A stretch of 64,000 nucleotides of DNA from the NCBI RefSeq assembly GCF_029852145.1, contig NC_079975.1, positions 24,371,364-24,435,363 of the forward strand, written 5' to 3'. Both the position numbers and the translations under genes were made by a program. This DNA comes from Microplitis mediator. Its lineage: Eukaryota; Arthropoda; Insecta; Hymenoptera; Braconidae. This document shows, one piece after another, positions 21,145 to 32,629 of the stretch (position 1 is the first letter of the stretch; each line of letters begins with the position of its first letter). The notes beneath the pieces are model-generated. The model was given only the letters and a program-made list of their open reading frames with translations. It was not told where the DNA came from and searched no databases.

Positions 21145-23171
21145 TTTATATTAAATTTTTAATAAAAAAAAATGTGAGTACATAATTAAATTACTGGATA
21201 ATCGATTAAAAAAAAATGTGTAATTTTTATTATTAGCAATGACTTGAATAAAAGTATAAGTATGGGATAAAATGAAATTGATACAGATCTAAAAGTAACA
21301 AATACAAGAGAGATCGGTAGATGAGCGTGACGGTCACGGGAGGCCATGAAACTCTTAGTCGAGGTTTATCGAGGCCCCCCATAAGGAAACACGAACTTGG
21401 TTCTTCCTTGTTTAAATCTTCCTCTCTATTCTTTCACTGTCTACCCTCTCTTTTACTCTCTCGTTTACCTCGTATAAAAAACAACTGCGTCATCAGCTGT
21501 CCGAGTAACGTAAGTCGCTGTTTTTATTCATATCGTATACTCAATTATTGCATAAATAATAAAAAACAAATAATCATAATAATCATAATCATAATGATGA
21601 TGATAATTATAACGCGCATGCATTCATACTTGAAGTTAAGTTCAAAAAATAAATGTTTTTTTTTTTTTTACATCACTTTTTATTTATCGATATCGTGGAT
21701 GTGAAATAGCGCTAATCCCACAGGCTGTTAATTTTAAAAATAAATATGAGTCAACGTTATAGAATAAATAGTTATAAATAAAGTTAAATTAAAATAGAGT
21801 TTATAGAAAAATTTTTAGTTCCGTGATAGTTTAAGAGAACGAACGAAAATTAGGAAGAAAAAAAAATGGGTTTTATTAAATTAAATTATCTAGAGCAACA
21901 GTTGATGTGTAATTAAATTTTATCATTACGTGTTTAATTTAATTAGGTCAGTAAAGTTAAATAAACATCAGGAATTTAACCCAAATTTAATGGTAAAAAA
22001 TAGTTTGAGAATTTCTTGCTTGTGTTCTTAACTAGGAATCGATATCACATGTCATTTAATTTGGGATCGGTAGCCAAGCCCCGTTGATTTCATTTTTATT
22101 TATTTTTGTATTAAAAAATATATAAATATATATGTATATTAATATTGATAGTGAGGTAATTAATCTGTTAATTATTTATTTAGTAATTACTGTTACAATA
22201 AAAAAAATTATTTACTTTTCCATTTTGAATTTCGTAAAAAATGTCACTCGCAATCACTGTTCTATTAAATCACAAGTTTAATAATATATATAATTATAAA
22301 AAAAGTATATGCGTATATTTATATTTATGTGTAATTTAAATATAAAAGATAATATTTGAAATAAATTTCCGCGGGAAACTCGCGGAGGTCCAGCTCGTTG
22401 TGTTCGCACTAGGAGATGGTCAGAAACTGTGCCAAGAACAGTAACTCGTATACCAAAGCACGATGGAATACACCTACTGCACCTACTACACCTACATTTA
22501 AAACGCACACAACTAAATGAATCAATGGATATGAAGATACTTATGTTATGTACTTAATATATATATGAGATGTATATGAGTACAACGGTGAATGTTTTTA
22601 AATAATTTAATGCAAGTACTTTACTTAAAGTTTGTGTTTAAAAAACACGAGACACACGACTGTGGTATTTTTTAAATTATGGTAAAAACTAGGAATAGTT
22701 AATGAGTATTTATCAAGGATAAAAAAAATTTAATTATATGTGATTAGGATTACAATTACGTATATATAATATATGTATGTAATGATATATTATTTTTTAC
22801 CATTTGTTGAAGTGTGTTATATATATGTATGGATAATGAAATAAATTGACATTTAAATGCAAATAAGTAAAGAAGTTTCAAAAATTTTGAAAATTTTGTG
22901 ATAGATAATTTGTGGGAAATAAAATGATCTACAAAAAAGGTCCTGTAACATTTGGCGATAAGTCTGATAGTTTCGCGGGAAAAGCAAAATAATACGAAAA
23001 TTGAATGTGAATCCAACTTTGACCTTGAATAACTTTTGAAAAATTGAATTTATGGAAAAATTATAAGAGACCTTTTTTGTAGAGCGTTCAATTTCCAATG
23101 AAAATTACTATTGATTTTTCCGACACTCTGATTTGCTGATGAGTGAGAAAATTTCAAACTTTTAAAAAATT

Positions 23172-23475
23172 TTTCCCCCATGAAAAAAATTCATAAAAAA
23201 AATTTGGTCGATTTTCGTATATATTTTAAATGCAATTTAAATATATAATTCCTTTTTTTTTTTTTTTGTATTATATACTGATACTTTTTTTATAATTTTG
23301 CAGATATATTTGATATATATTTTTTATATTTTTATACATGTATTTTTTATATATTCTAAAACATATTTTTAACACATATAAAATATATACAAAAATCGGC
23401 TAAAAGTTATCTATCAAAAATACATTTTTTATATTTTAACATATACTTTTTTTATAAATTTTTTTTTCGTCATCT
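23172..23475. repeat. CCCCCATGAAAAAAATTCAT foldback relative
   Basis: The left end CCCCCATGAAAAAAATTCAT is paired with an inverse ending near 23475. The interior is AT-rich and shares CATATTTTT/AAAATATAT text with the copy at 8361. Confidence 0.55.
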
Positions 23476-23940
23476 CAAACAATATTTTCCGTATTTTTGA
23501 AAAAAAAACAGTCGATTTATTGACACGGTCTAATAATACATAGAATATGAAAAGCTGAGAAATGATATAAGGAGATATATGTAGATGTAAGTGAGATTTT
23601 GTCTACACGATGTATTATGATACTCTTGTTACTTATTATATTCCCTTTCTCAAGATTATAATAAGTAAGTAGAGAATAATATTAAAATATTTTTTCTTGT
23701 CTGAATACTTTCACAATGTATTAAATATAACCACTTGTCATGCTGGTGACAATACGTCACCGGTTATGAAATCTTTAGTTTTCATAATTTACATCTTGGT
23801 GTTTTATCGGTGACCTTTGTTTTATTTTTTTTTTAATCCAGATTATTGCAATGAAACAAAAAGTAAGATCAAAGTGGATACATTTACTTGATAAATATTT
23901 TATTTAATTAAAATAACTCGTCCCACAAATGCTTCAAGTT

Positions 23941-24290
23941 GGGAATATAATAATTCTGAAATAAGTTTCTTACCAGGGACACTACAAATGGTGGGCGCGA
24001 TCTAGTGGCGAGCACCGAACTAATCCCGCTGCTGCTGCCCAACACCATAACTTTTAAATCAATAATCATTAGGTTCAAATATATATTTATTAACCTCGAA
24101 CAAATATATATATTTATTTTAAATGAATATATTTTTTTGTGCTTAATTAATATTTATTAGAGTTAATATAATAATATTTTGCTTTAATGTTTGGATTTGT
24201 TGGCATTATAAAATAGTTTAGTTGTCCATTAAATAAATATTTTCTTAACTTTACCAAATAATTTTAGTATCTTAGAGAGAGAAATACAGT
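23941..24290. repeat. Single GGGACACTACAAA arm plus intact target repeat
   Basis: Positions 23948-24051 match one arm of the foldback at 13271. Positions 24062-24290 match, in inverse orientation, the repeat split by the 716-bp palindrome at 12366. They read through its insertion site without interruption (TTAA at 24184-24187). Confidence 0.8.
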
Positions 24291-24884
24291 CGAAGCTCTC
24301 TAAAGTTGCCCTCCCTAAAGTTGCTAGCTCCCTAAAGTTGACAGAATATGCTCTCTAAAGTTGCTCGGATTTTCTCCCACTCTTTTTTTTTACTGAACGA
24401 ATCAGAATTCAAGATTCTGGCGCGCGATTTAAACTTCTATAATTGATTGAATACATATTCTGTTATGCGAGATAGTTAACCTAGAAATAAAATTTTTTTA
24501 TCATAAATAAAACTATTCGAGCAACTTATAATTAATGAACAAAAGTATTTTCGAGATGTAATAAATTTTATTAGTTTATTTTTCGTCATTGCAAATAATA
24601 GTTCAGTCAAAGTTTCAAATTAGTGATTATTTTATAAACTCTAAGTATTTTCCAATTTATTTATTTATTAATATTAAAATATTAAAAATAATTTAAAAAT
24701 CACGATTTGAGGTTAGCCTTAACGCATATGTATCACACGGTTTGTTTTTATTTTGTGACGCATCGAAACGCGCATAGGAGAATCAATTATCCTAGCGAGA
24801 ATGCAGAGTGGGGAGAAGGGGAAAAAGCAACTTTAGAGAATGGTCCTGTACCTAGAGAGCAACTTTAGGGAACTTCGACTGTAT
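24289..24884. repeat. ACAGTCGAAGCTCTCTAAAG foldback
   Basis: The left end ACAGTCGAAGCTCTCTAAAG, followed by tandem CTCCCTAAAGTTGC units, pairs with a right end of inverted units (GCAACTTTAGGGAACTTCGA, then CTGTA). The interior is unrelated, without an ORF. The termini resemble those at 101-130, 33300-33330 and 60430-61112. Confidence 0.8.
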
Positions 24885-25756
24885 TATAGTATATTACACA
24901 CCTAGGGCAGTAAAGTAAGAAATTTCTCAGATTATATGTAATTATTAGCTGTAATTGGTCCCCCTTAAAAGAGGTGATAGAAAAAATTTTTCGACTGATA
25001 ATTTCGATTTTGGTTTAACAAAAAAATTTAAAAAAATACTCAACTGTATTTACAAAAGTGATTTAGGAATGTTTAAAAAAAAACCCCGTTTTTCCCCTCT
25101 TTTCCCTATCTATCGATAACTTGTAACTGCAATCTGTGCTGGATTCCTATAGGGAACCATATGAGAATCCATGCGAAATCAACATTTAGGAATTCACATA
25201 GGAATCAAGGCTGGATTTCTATATGGATTTTTTGACAGGGTATTTACTATTAATAAAAACACTTAAATTAATTTATAATTAAACTAAGTATAAAAATAAT
25301 TCAATAGCTTATTGGATGTATTAATATTAAATATTTATTAAGATAATATAATATACGTATATATATTTTTTTAATATCAATAGACTATAAAACATAGATA
25401 AAGATATAAACTATTAGCATAAAGATGTATAAACGCTATTTAATTTGATAAATCATGCATAAATAGTACTGATATTTCGAATTTTATTAATAAAAAATAT
25501 ATCATATTTAAAATAGCTTAATAATTTGCTTTGTACGTTAATCTCTTGTCTTAATGTAAAATAGCTCATAATATAAACTATCATTTATTACTCCTTTGAA
25601 AAGCCTTTTCTAGGAAGAAATATAATAGATACCTTTAAAAATTTTTCATATAGATATCACATATTACAGCAGTTAATAATAATATATTTCAATTTTATAA
25701 ACAATATATAAAAAAAATTATTATAATTTTGATATCACGTTATTTGAAAAATTTAA

Positions 25757-28139
25757 TTAAACATTGTGACCTTTGTAAGGTTCATATATTTTTCCTTCAC
25801 GATTAAGTGAGTATCCAAATTTTTCACGAATCAACTCATGGTAGAAACTGTATACTACAAGCCAGACATAGACGTAGAGACCTGGAATAATTATTTTATA
25901 AGTAATTATAAATTTTTTTTGATAATTCATTTATAATTTGCTGTGCCTGCTCTATACTCGCACATGAATTACGATCGCGAATTTCAGTCGCGGGTTCCCG
26001 TATGAAAAAGCAATATATGAGCTTCAGTATATGTAATTTAAAATATATAGTAAATTATATGGAATTATGAGAAGTTATATAAGAAGCTATATTCAAAATT
26101 TTGCCGAAATATTATAGAATTTTATAATTCATAACATATAAATTAGGGGTGTGCGAATAAGTCGAACTTACGAATTATTCGTTCCGAATCAAATATTAAT
26201 ATTCGATTCGAAATCCGTATCGAATAATTCGAATTATTTGAAAGTTCCCGAATAATTCGAAAAAATTGAATAATTCGAAAGTTGACGAATAATTCGCAAA
26301 TATTCGAATTATTCGAAAATTTTCAAATAATTCGCGAATAGTTCGAACAATTCGCGAATTATCGAAATATCACTGGATTTTCTATTGTTTCCAATTTGAA
26401 TTCCATTACATCGTGTATCAAAATATTTTACTTACGCATAATAGTATACTTTTTGATTAAAAATCAATTATCCATGAACTTTCGAATTATTCGAAATTTT
26501 TCGAACTATTCGAATTTTTTCGAATTATTCGAGAACTTTCAAATTATTCGAAAATTCGAATTATTCGATTCGAATCGAATATTAATATTCGATTCGATTC
26601 GTTTCAAACGATATTCGCACACCCCTAATATAAATATATAAATCTGTAATATATATTTTTTCTAGATGTTAATCTATAAGTATTGCTTATAATATTTAAT
26701 ACTGTACGTTTAATTACACGACAAGATATATGACTCAAGTATATGACTGACATATAATGTTAAATATACAAATTTATATAAATATATGTTCACAGATATT
26801 TGTATAAATGTATATATACTTATATGAATATATGTAAACATATATATGCGGAAATATATGTGAACATATATCCGTGCGGGAAAATATATAATATTGAACG
26901 GATGAATTATATATATGATAAAACATATATTAATCAATATCAATAATTTTGTGGTCATATATTTATCAAATATTCTTTTATATATTATCGACAGTGTATG
27001 GTTTTTTCACACGGGGACAAAAATTAACACTGGACAGGGAACATCGAGGAGCGCGAATGTGAAGCCCAGAATTATTCTTACTATTGTTTCGCGAGTATCG
27101 TAAGGATTTAAGCGCAAATGTAGAGCAGGCGCTAAGGTAATATAGTAAAAAAAAAATTAGTTACCCATAAACAATGAGATAATTAAGAAATTCACGTAGA
27201 TCGCTGTTGCTGGCAGAGGATATTGCAATGTAAATATTATTACACCAATAGAAGCTGCCAATTCACCCAATACGTTGGAGAATGACAAACATAAAAAGGG
27301 AAAAACATAGCTTGCTTTTCGCTGTAAAAAGAAATTTTTTTATCATTATTGTATATATGTTTGTTTTTTATTTAAAAATTTATACAGAAGGATGGCTCAA
27401 AAAAAACTTCTTTTTTTCCACTTTCACCCTTCAAAAATATGCGCAGGAAAAAAAAAATTCTCTGATTTACTAGATAGATGTCTTTAACTCTATAAAATAA
27501 AGGGAAAATCGGTAGAAAATATTAAAAATTTGAAATATTTCAAAATTCTTGCGCCTCCTCTTAAAATTCATATTTTTAAGGTCATAACAGTTTAAGGTCA
27601 TTGAATATTTTAGAAGCTAGGTGGGGGGGGGGGGAGTTAATAGTTAGTTTAATTATTTACTAAAGTACCTTAATAGTTCCAATAATAAGTAGCGTAGATA
27701 ATATCAACCAAATGACAAAAAATGCTATAAAAGTTGCAATAACGCCTTTTATAACAAAGTATGTACCCATTCGAAATTCGGGATTTGGATTTTCTTCAAT
27801 GCGATTTAAAGCAACAGCTTGAAGGATTAATAATGAAAGTCCAAATAACTGAAAGTAAAATTTGTATTATATTATATTTCATTTTCTACTGAATGAAATT
27901 CTACTAATAATAATAATTTACAGCAGGTGATTCATTATTAATTGTTATTAATAAAATCTATTATAATCTAATAATAATAATGAAAATATCATTTTTTTAT
28001 GGTAATAAATTTTATATTTATCTAGAGTAGTTGATAATAGTCAACAGAGTTATCGTAAGATACTCACCAAACTTAAGACTCCTATAATTATGCTACCAAT
28101 TTGTAGTGAGCAGCACCCACAGAAGGTTTTAATTTGCAT
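25757..28139 (-). CDS. Small four-transmembrane protein, paralogue B (177 aa)
   Basis: Exons in transcript order are 28139-28068, 27848-27669, 27321-27165 and 25881-25757, with phases 0, 0 and 1, the same architecture as paralogue A. The start MQIKTFCGCCSLQIG lies directly after an AG, so a non-coding exon may precede it. TM1 covers about residues 12-38, TM2 57-82, TM3 90-115 and TM4 124-150. The loop after TM1 is acidic (EENPNPEF). The tail ends YEPYKGHNV. Shared features with A are the CCGC/CGCC cluster, the conserved intron positions, and the YVYxWxVVY motif that ends TM4. The family is insect-typical and its role unknown; tetraspan scaffold or channel-accessory functions are guesses. The last intron holds the foldback at 26147-26630. 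Confidence 0.85.
26147..26630. repeat. TTAGGGGTGTGCGAATA foldback
   Basis: The left end TTAGGGGTGTGCGAATAA and the right end ATTCGCACACCCCTAA are inverted copies. The interior is dozens of TTCGAATTATTCGAA units. The 81-aa ORF at 26396-26641 is within it and is not a gene. It lies in the last intron of paralogue B. Confidence 0.88.
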
Positions 28140-31100
28140 CTATAAATAAATATTTTTAAAAATAAATAAAATAAAATTATAGTTTTTCAGAGTAATATCG
28201 TCTGTTTAAAAAAATATTGTTTTGGATATAAGTTAAATATTTCTTTTCCATGCACGTTTTCGAAAATCGAATTTTCATCAGATTTGAACGTTTTTAGGCC
28301 CTAGAAAGCTATTCTGACTATTTCCGGATGGACCTCCGCGCGAGCACGTGTGAGTGTGTGGGTAAACTAATTTTTGCCGTACGATATCTTTGGAACGAAT
28401 CAACCGATTTGGACGTACTTGGCAGCAATCGAAAGGGCTCATCAAGACTTAGGTCTTGATAGATTTCGAAGTCGATTGTTTGAGTAGCTTACGAGTTATA
28501 CGAAAAAGTTTTCGGAATAAATTTTTTTTTACACGAGTTGGTTTTTATGCTGTTTTTTAACCATTTGAGTGGATTCTATGGGAACTTTTGGATAGGGATG
28601 TTATGGTGTCATGGTTAAGTCAGATCATGTTGACCCTTTCAGAAATAGAAATAAACATATTGCAAAAATTACTATGGCCATAGTAAAATTGAGAATAATT
28701 ACATCACAAATTACTGTGTCTATTGCTAATTTTACTATGGTCTTAGTAATTTTTGCAATATGTTCATTTATTTTTCCGCCAGGTGGCCAACATGGTCCAG
28801 CTTTACTATGCCAGCATAATAGCATTTCAAACAACAATAATATAATTTTATCGTGTACAGAAATTAGTAATTGACGCTGTAGGAACATGAAATATTAAAC
28901 ACAATAAAACATGACGTTATAAAAATAATTACATCTAGATAACGTCAAGGTTTACCGGCTATGTTGTGTCACATATTAGTGATACTAAATAATGTTATCC
29001 TTTTACAGGTTAACTGTAAAAATTTTTATTGTAAACAAAATCTTTTCAGATTTAAAAAAAATTTTATTTTTTACTCTTGTGTAAATACTAAGAAACATAT
29101 TTATGGAGATGTATTGTGTGGCTGAAGTATAAGTAAAAATATTTACGGATTTACAATGTCTGACTCAACTATATGTAAATAAATAACTTTGAGTTTTCGA
29201 AATATGATAGCATACAAATTGTGATGACAACGATAATAAAACAAATCAATACAACGAAGAAATTATTGAATTTTACGTCTATGACGTAATGGTTTTTTTT
29301 TTTTTTTATTAATAACCGCATGTCAAAAATTTTTATCAAAATTATATTCGCATAATTCAAAAAAAAAATTAATAGTTCGATTTTTTTTGAATTTTTATTA
29401 TATAACTAAAAATTCAAAAATAAATTAATGTTTTCTAAAAGGCGAAGAAAATTAAAATTTTGAGAAAAGAGAGAAATGAAGTAAAAATTTTGAAAATTTT
29501 CTTTCAAATTTTTTACTTTCGAGATGAATTATTAGTGATAATATAAAGTGCTGATGAAAATAGACGTCTACAGAAAATCGATATAAACAGAAATAGAGCA
29601 AGTAATAAAAAGAAAAAAAACAATAGGTTATATTTTTTAATGTTTTAAAGCAAACGTGATATAAATAATAACATAAATAATATTAAAATATAATTACCTT
29701 GTAAGACGAAACTATGTATCTTTATTAGTTATAAAAAATGATGAAAACAGTTGTTAGAAATTATTACGTATTATTTCACCGTTGAATAGTTTCGCCGCAA
29801 TGCTCGCCAGAAGCTATTTTCTCATTTAAACGCGCAAGTGTGAGTTGCTATTTTTGAAATGCGCGTGCGCATGATATATTTATTCGTATGCACAGTAAAG
29901 TAGAATTCTTCAAATAAATCGGTGACGCTATGATATTTAATTACAATGCACTGATGAATAAAAGTAATTTATGAAAATTGTTTTTTATGAGAAATTTTTA
30001 TGTCACAATTTTATTAATATACTTATTATATTATTATTTATTATACTTATAAGTTAATAATATATATGTTTATTATATTTTATATTTTATAATTGAATCT
30101 ATAATTTGTGTATCGTATGAATATTTAAATGATAATAATAAAAGTTTATAAATTTTTTTGACAATAATTGATTTTTTTAAAAATAACATTTGGTCTGACC
30201 GTGACATAGATCCGCCAGATTGATAAATTTAAAAATATTTAAGTGTTTTTTATCATTCAGTTGATTAATTGATTAATCATCGTAATGATGTAAAAAATAT
30301 TTTTCTGTATATTTTGTGTAATCCCTGATTAAACAACTGAATTCGACCGAATTAAAAATTTTAATTCTGTTATATTCTGTCGAATTCTGCAAAACAGAAT
30401 TCAACTGAATTGAAAATTTTAATTTGAATTAAACAGAATAAAACCGATTTAAAAATTTTAAATTCGTTTTAATTCAGTTTAATTCGGATTAAGAACCAGA
30501 AATTGGAGAATTATTTCACTTAGAATTTCGAAGTTAAAAAGAAAGCACCTCGTATGAGAAGTAAAAAAGGAGTTCATTTTTCAGCGGGGTAATTTCGGAG
30601 TGATATGGATTTTATTTCAATCTGCTTTTACTTTGATCCGTAGTTTTCAACTTAAACTAAACTCTCCTTTGAATAAATTTCACTTTTAAAGGATTAAATG
30701 AATAAAAAATCACCCGCTTCGCATTCACTCCGGATGTAATCTGCGGTCATTCCGCAAATTTTATATAGTATCGTTCAAGTATCAAAATAAAATATAAAAA
30801 GTCCAGAAATAATATCGTGTTCGAAACCGGTACTTCTATAGTCTATTATAAGAAAAAATTATAAAAAACAAAATTGTAATTAATATTTATTGGATAATAC
30901 AATAAACATATACTTTTTAACTGATAGACTTATAGACCTATAAGTCATATTAAGTCTACTTAGTTGTTTCAAGTGATGCAAATATTATATTCATAAAATG
31001 TGTAATGACACTTGTTTAAACACACATACATACATACGTACAATAGCCAAAGTAACTATTGAACGTATAAAGGTCAGTCGCAACACCAATACAGTTAATG

Positions 31101-32628
31101 ACTTGATGCAATTTACTTCAAGATCAAGGATAATTTTCTTGACTATAATAACTATATATATACATAAATTTATAACATTATTATTTAAAGCGTGCTTGCG
31201 TGTGTAATAATTGTATAAGTAATTTATAAATGTAAGTAGACTGTACATGTTTAAAAATATGTTTTTGTTCTCAATAGAAAAATAAATTTCTCTGAGTTTT
31301 ATTCTAACGTATTTGTCCCGTGATAGTCAAATTTAAAAGTCTTTTATGAAAAATTTAATCTTCGCCCTTATAAATAGATCTGTTTCACATAGAAAACTTT
31401 ACGTACGAATACACAAAACAATAAAACAATGTACGAATCCACTACCTCTGCGCAATTTATTCTTATCGATAATGACCCATTTTTTTAAAACGAGATGAAC
31501 AATAATTGTCAGTTCAATAATTCGAAAGAATAATTGATTGTGTACTTCTATAAATGATTTTTGGAAATTTAAAAGTTTAGTTTATACAATCGTCGATTTT
31601 TTTATCAAATGTAATTGATGATAATCAACCCTAGGACTACAATCCGGGGTAGATATTTACCCCAGAATAACTTTAAACAAGAATTCTAAGTTAGACAGTG
31701 ACATTATTGCCTGAAGACCTATATCATAACTAATTTCAAGGTTCTAATAGTAGACTCTATGCATTTAATACAAATAATTTTTTTTTGTAAGTTCGAGTTC
31801 AATTTCAAAGGAAAATTATCTATGGAAACATTGATAATAAATTTTAAGGTCATGATACAATATGAGATATACTGTATTATTAACGTCAACAAAAGTACAA
31901 GATGTCATGTTAAACTATGTCGAATGACAGTAAAGAACTCATGTCAGAATTGCATCCAAGTTTGAAACTTAACACTTCTGAAGTAAGTTTCTTACCAGGG
32001 ACACTGCAAGCGGTGGGCGCGATCTCGTGGCGAGCATCGAACTACTCCCGCAGCTGCTGCCTATAGCACCGGTGGCTTCCCTCTCCTACATATATATCTT
32101 TTCTCCCAAAAAATTTTCTCTTGGTTTAAGCAACTTTTTTTTTTTTCGTTGGAGCATTCAAAAATTCTTGTGTTTAAAGATCAGTACTTATTCCTTATTT
32201 TTCGAAAATTTAATGGATGATTAAATTTAAAAATTGAAATTAATTATCGATAATTTTAAATAGAAAAATTTTTCATTTATTTACCATCACAGGAATAATT
32301 AAAATAAAATAGAAAAAAATTGACAAACGATTTAATGTGATAAAATTTGAGAGTAACCTTTAAGAAAAAAATTTTAAGTATTTTTTTTTACACAAATAAA
32401 AATTAAATAATTTATAAAACACTGGCGGCAAAAATAATTTTTCTTTGTCTATTTTTAATTTCAAAACTTGTTAATAAATTAATCTGTACATCATTTAAAA
32501 CAGAACTTTTGATAATGACATTTTTAGACGCCGTAAGAAATCCACATAAATTCAGTATATATTTATTTATAAAATAAATGGTGTATTAATAAAATAAATT
32601 TATAAAAAATATAAATCTAGATAAATAG
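28140..32628. other. Intergenic between divergent four-TM paralogues B and C
   Basis: This should contain both 5' ends. A plus-strand TATAAATA lies at about 31371, upstream of paralogue C. A less AT-rich block at 29775-29890 lies upstream of paralogue B. An inverted repeat at 28650-28775 (AACATATTGCAAAAATTACT and inverse) makes overlapping ORFs on both strands. A CCCTGATT half-element is at 30327-30510 and a GGGACACT arm at 31975-32090. The first exon of paralogue C was not found. Confidence 0.5.
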
Positions 32629-32629
32629 T

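Larger units (their letters stand above)
17698..25756. other. Large intergenic region, no supported gene
   Basis: The 5' part of paralogue A must begin here. Two less AT-rich islands stand out. One is 21310-21520, with TATAAAA near 21474 on the plus strand. The other is 22360-22510, with several CCGCG and CACCTAC units. Either could be a promoter or 5' UTR, but no coding exon was confirmed. The segment at 19490-19650 is also more complex than its surroundings. The rest is repeats and AT-rich sequence, including AGATCT-rich text at about 18370-18570. Confidence 0.5.

Noticed and set aside
21321..21704. 127-aa plus-strand ORF
   Set aside because: The second half is AATCATAATAATC-type simple sequence and the first half lacks a recognisable domain; more likely 5'-UTR or promoter sequence.
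22278..22508. 76-aa minus-strand ORF with several cysteines (MRFKCRCSRCSRC)
   Set aside because: The cysteines come from a CACCTACTGCACCTACTACA simple repeat; considered as a first exon of paralogue A but no matching donor phase could be shown.
28611..28888. Two 87-aa ORFs on opposite strands
   Set aside because: Produced by an inverted repeat (AACATATTGCAAAAATTACT and inverse), which keeps both strands open.
31759..31965. 68-aa ORF considered as the missing first exon of paralogue C
   Set aside because: Weak resemblance to the cysteine-cluster exon, but its only donor (AAG|GTCATG) is poor and in the wrong phase for the exon at 32629.
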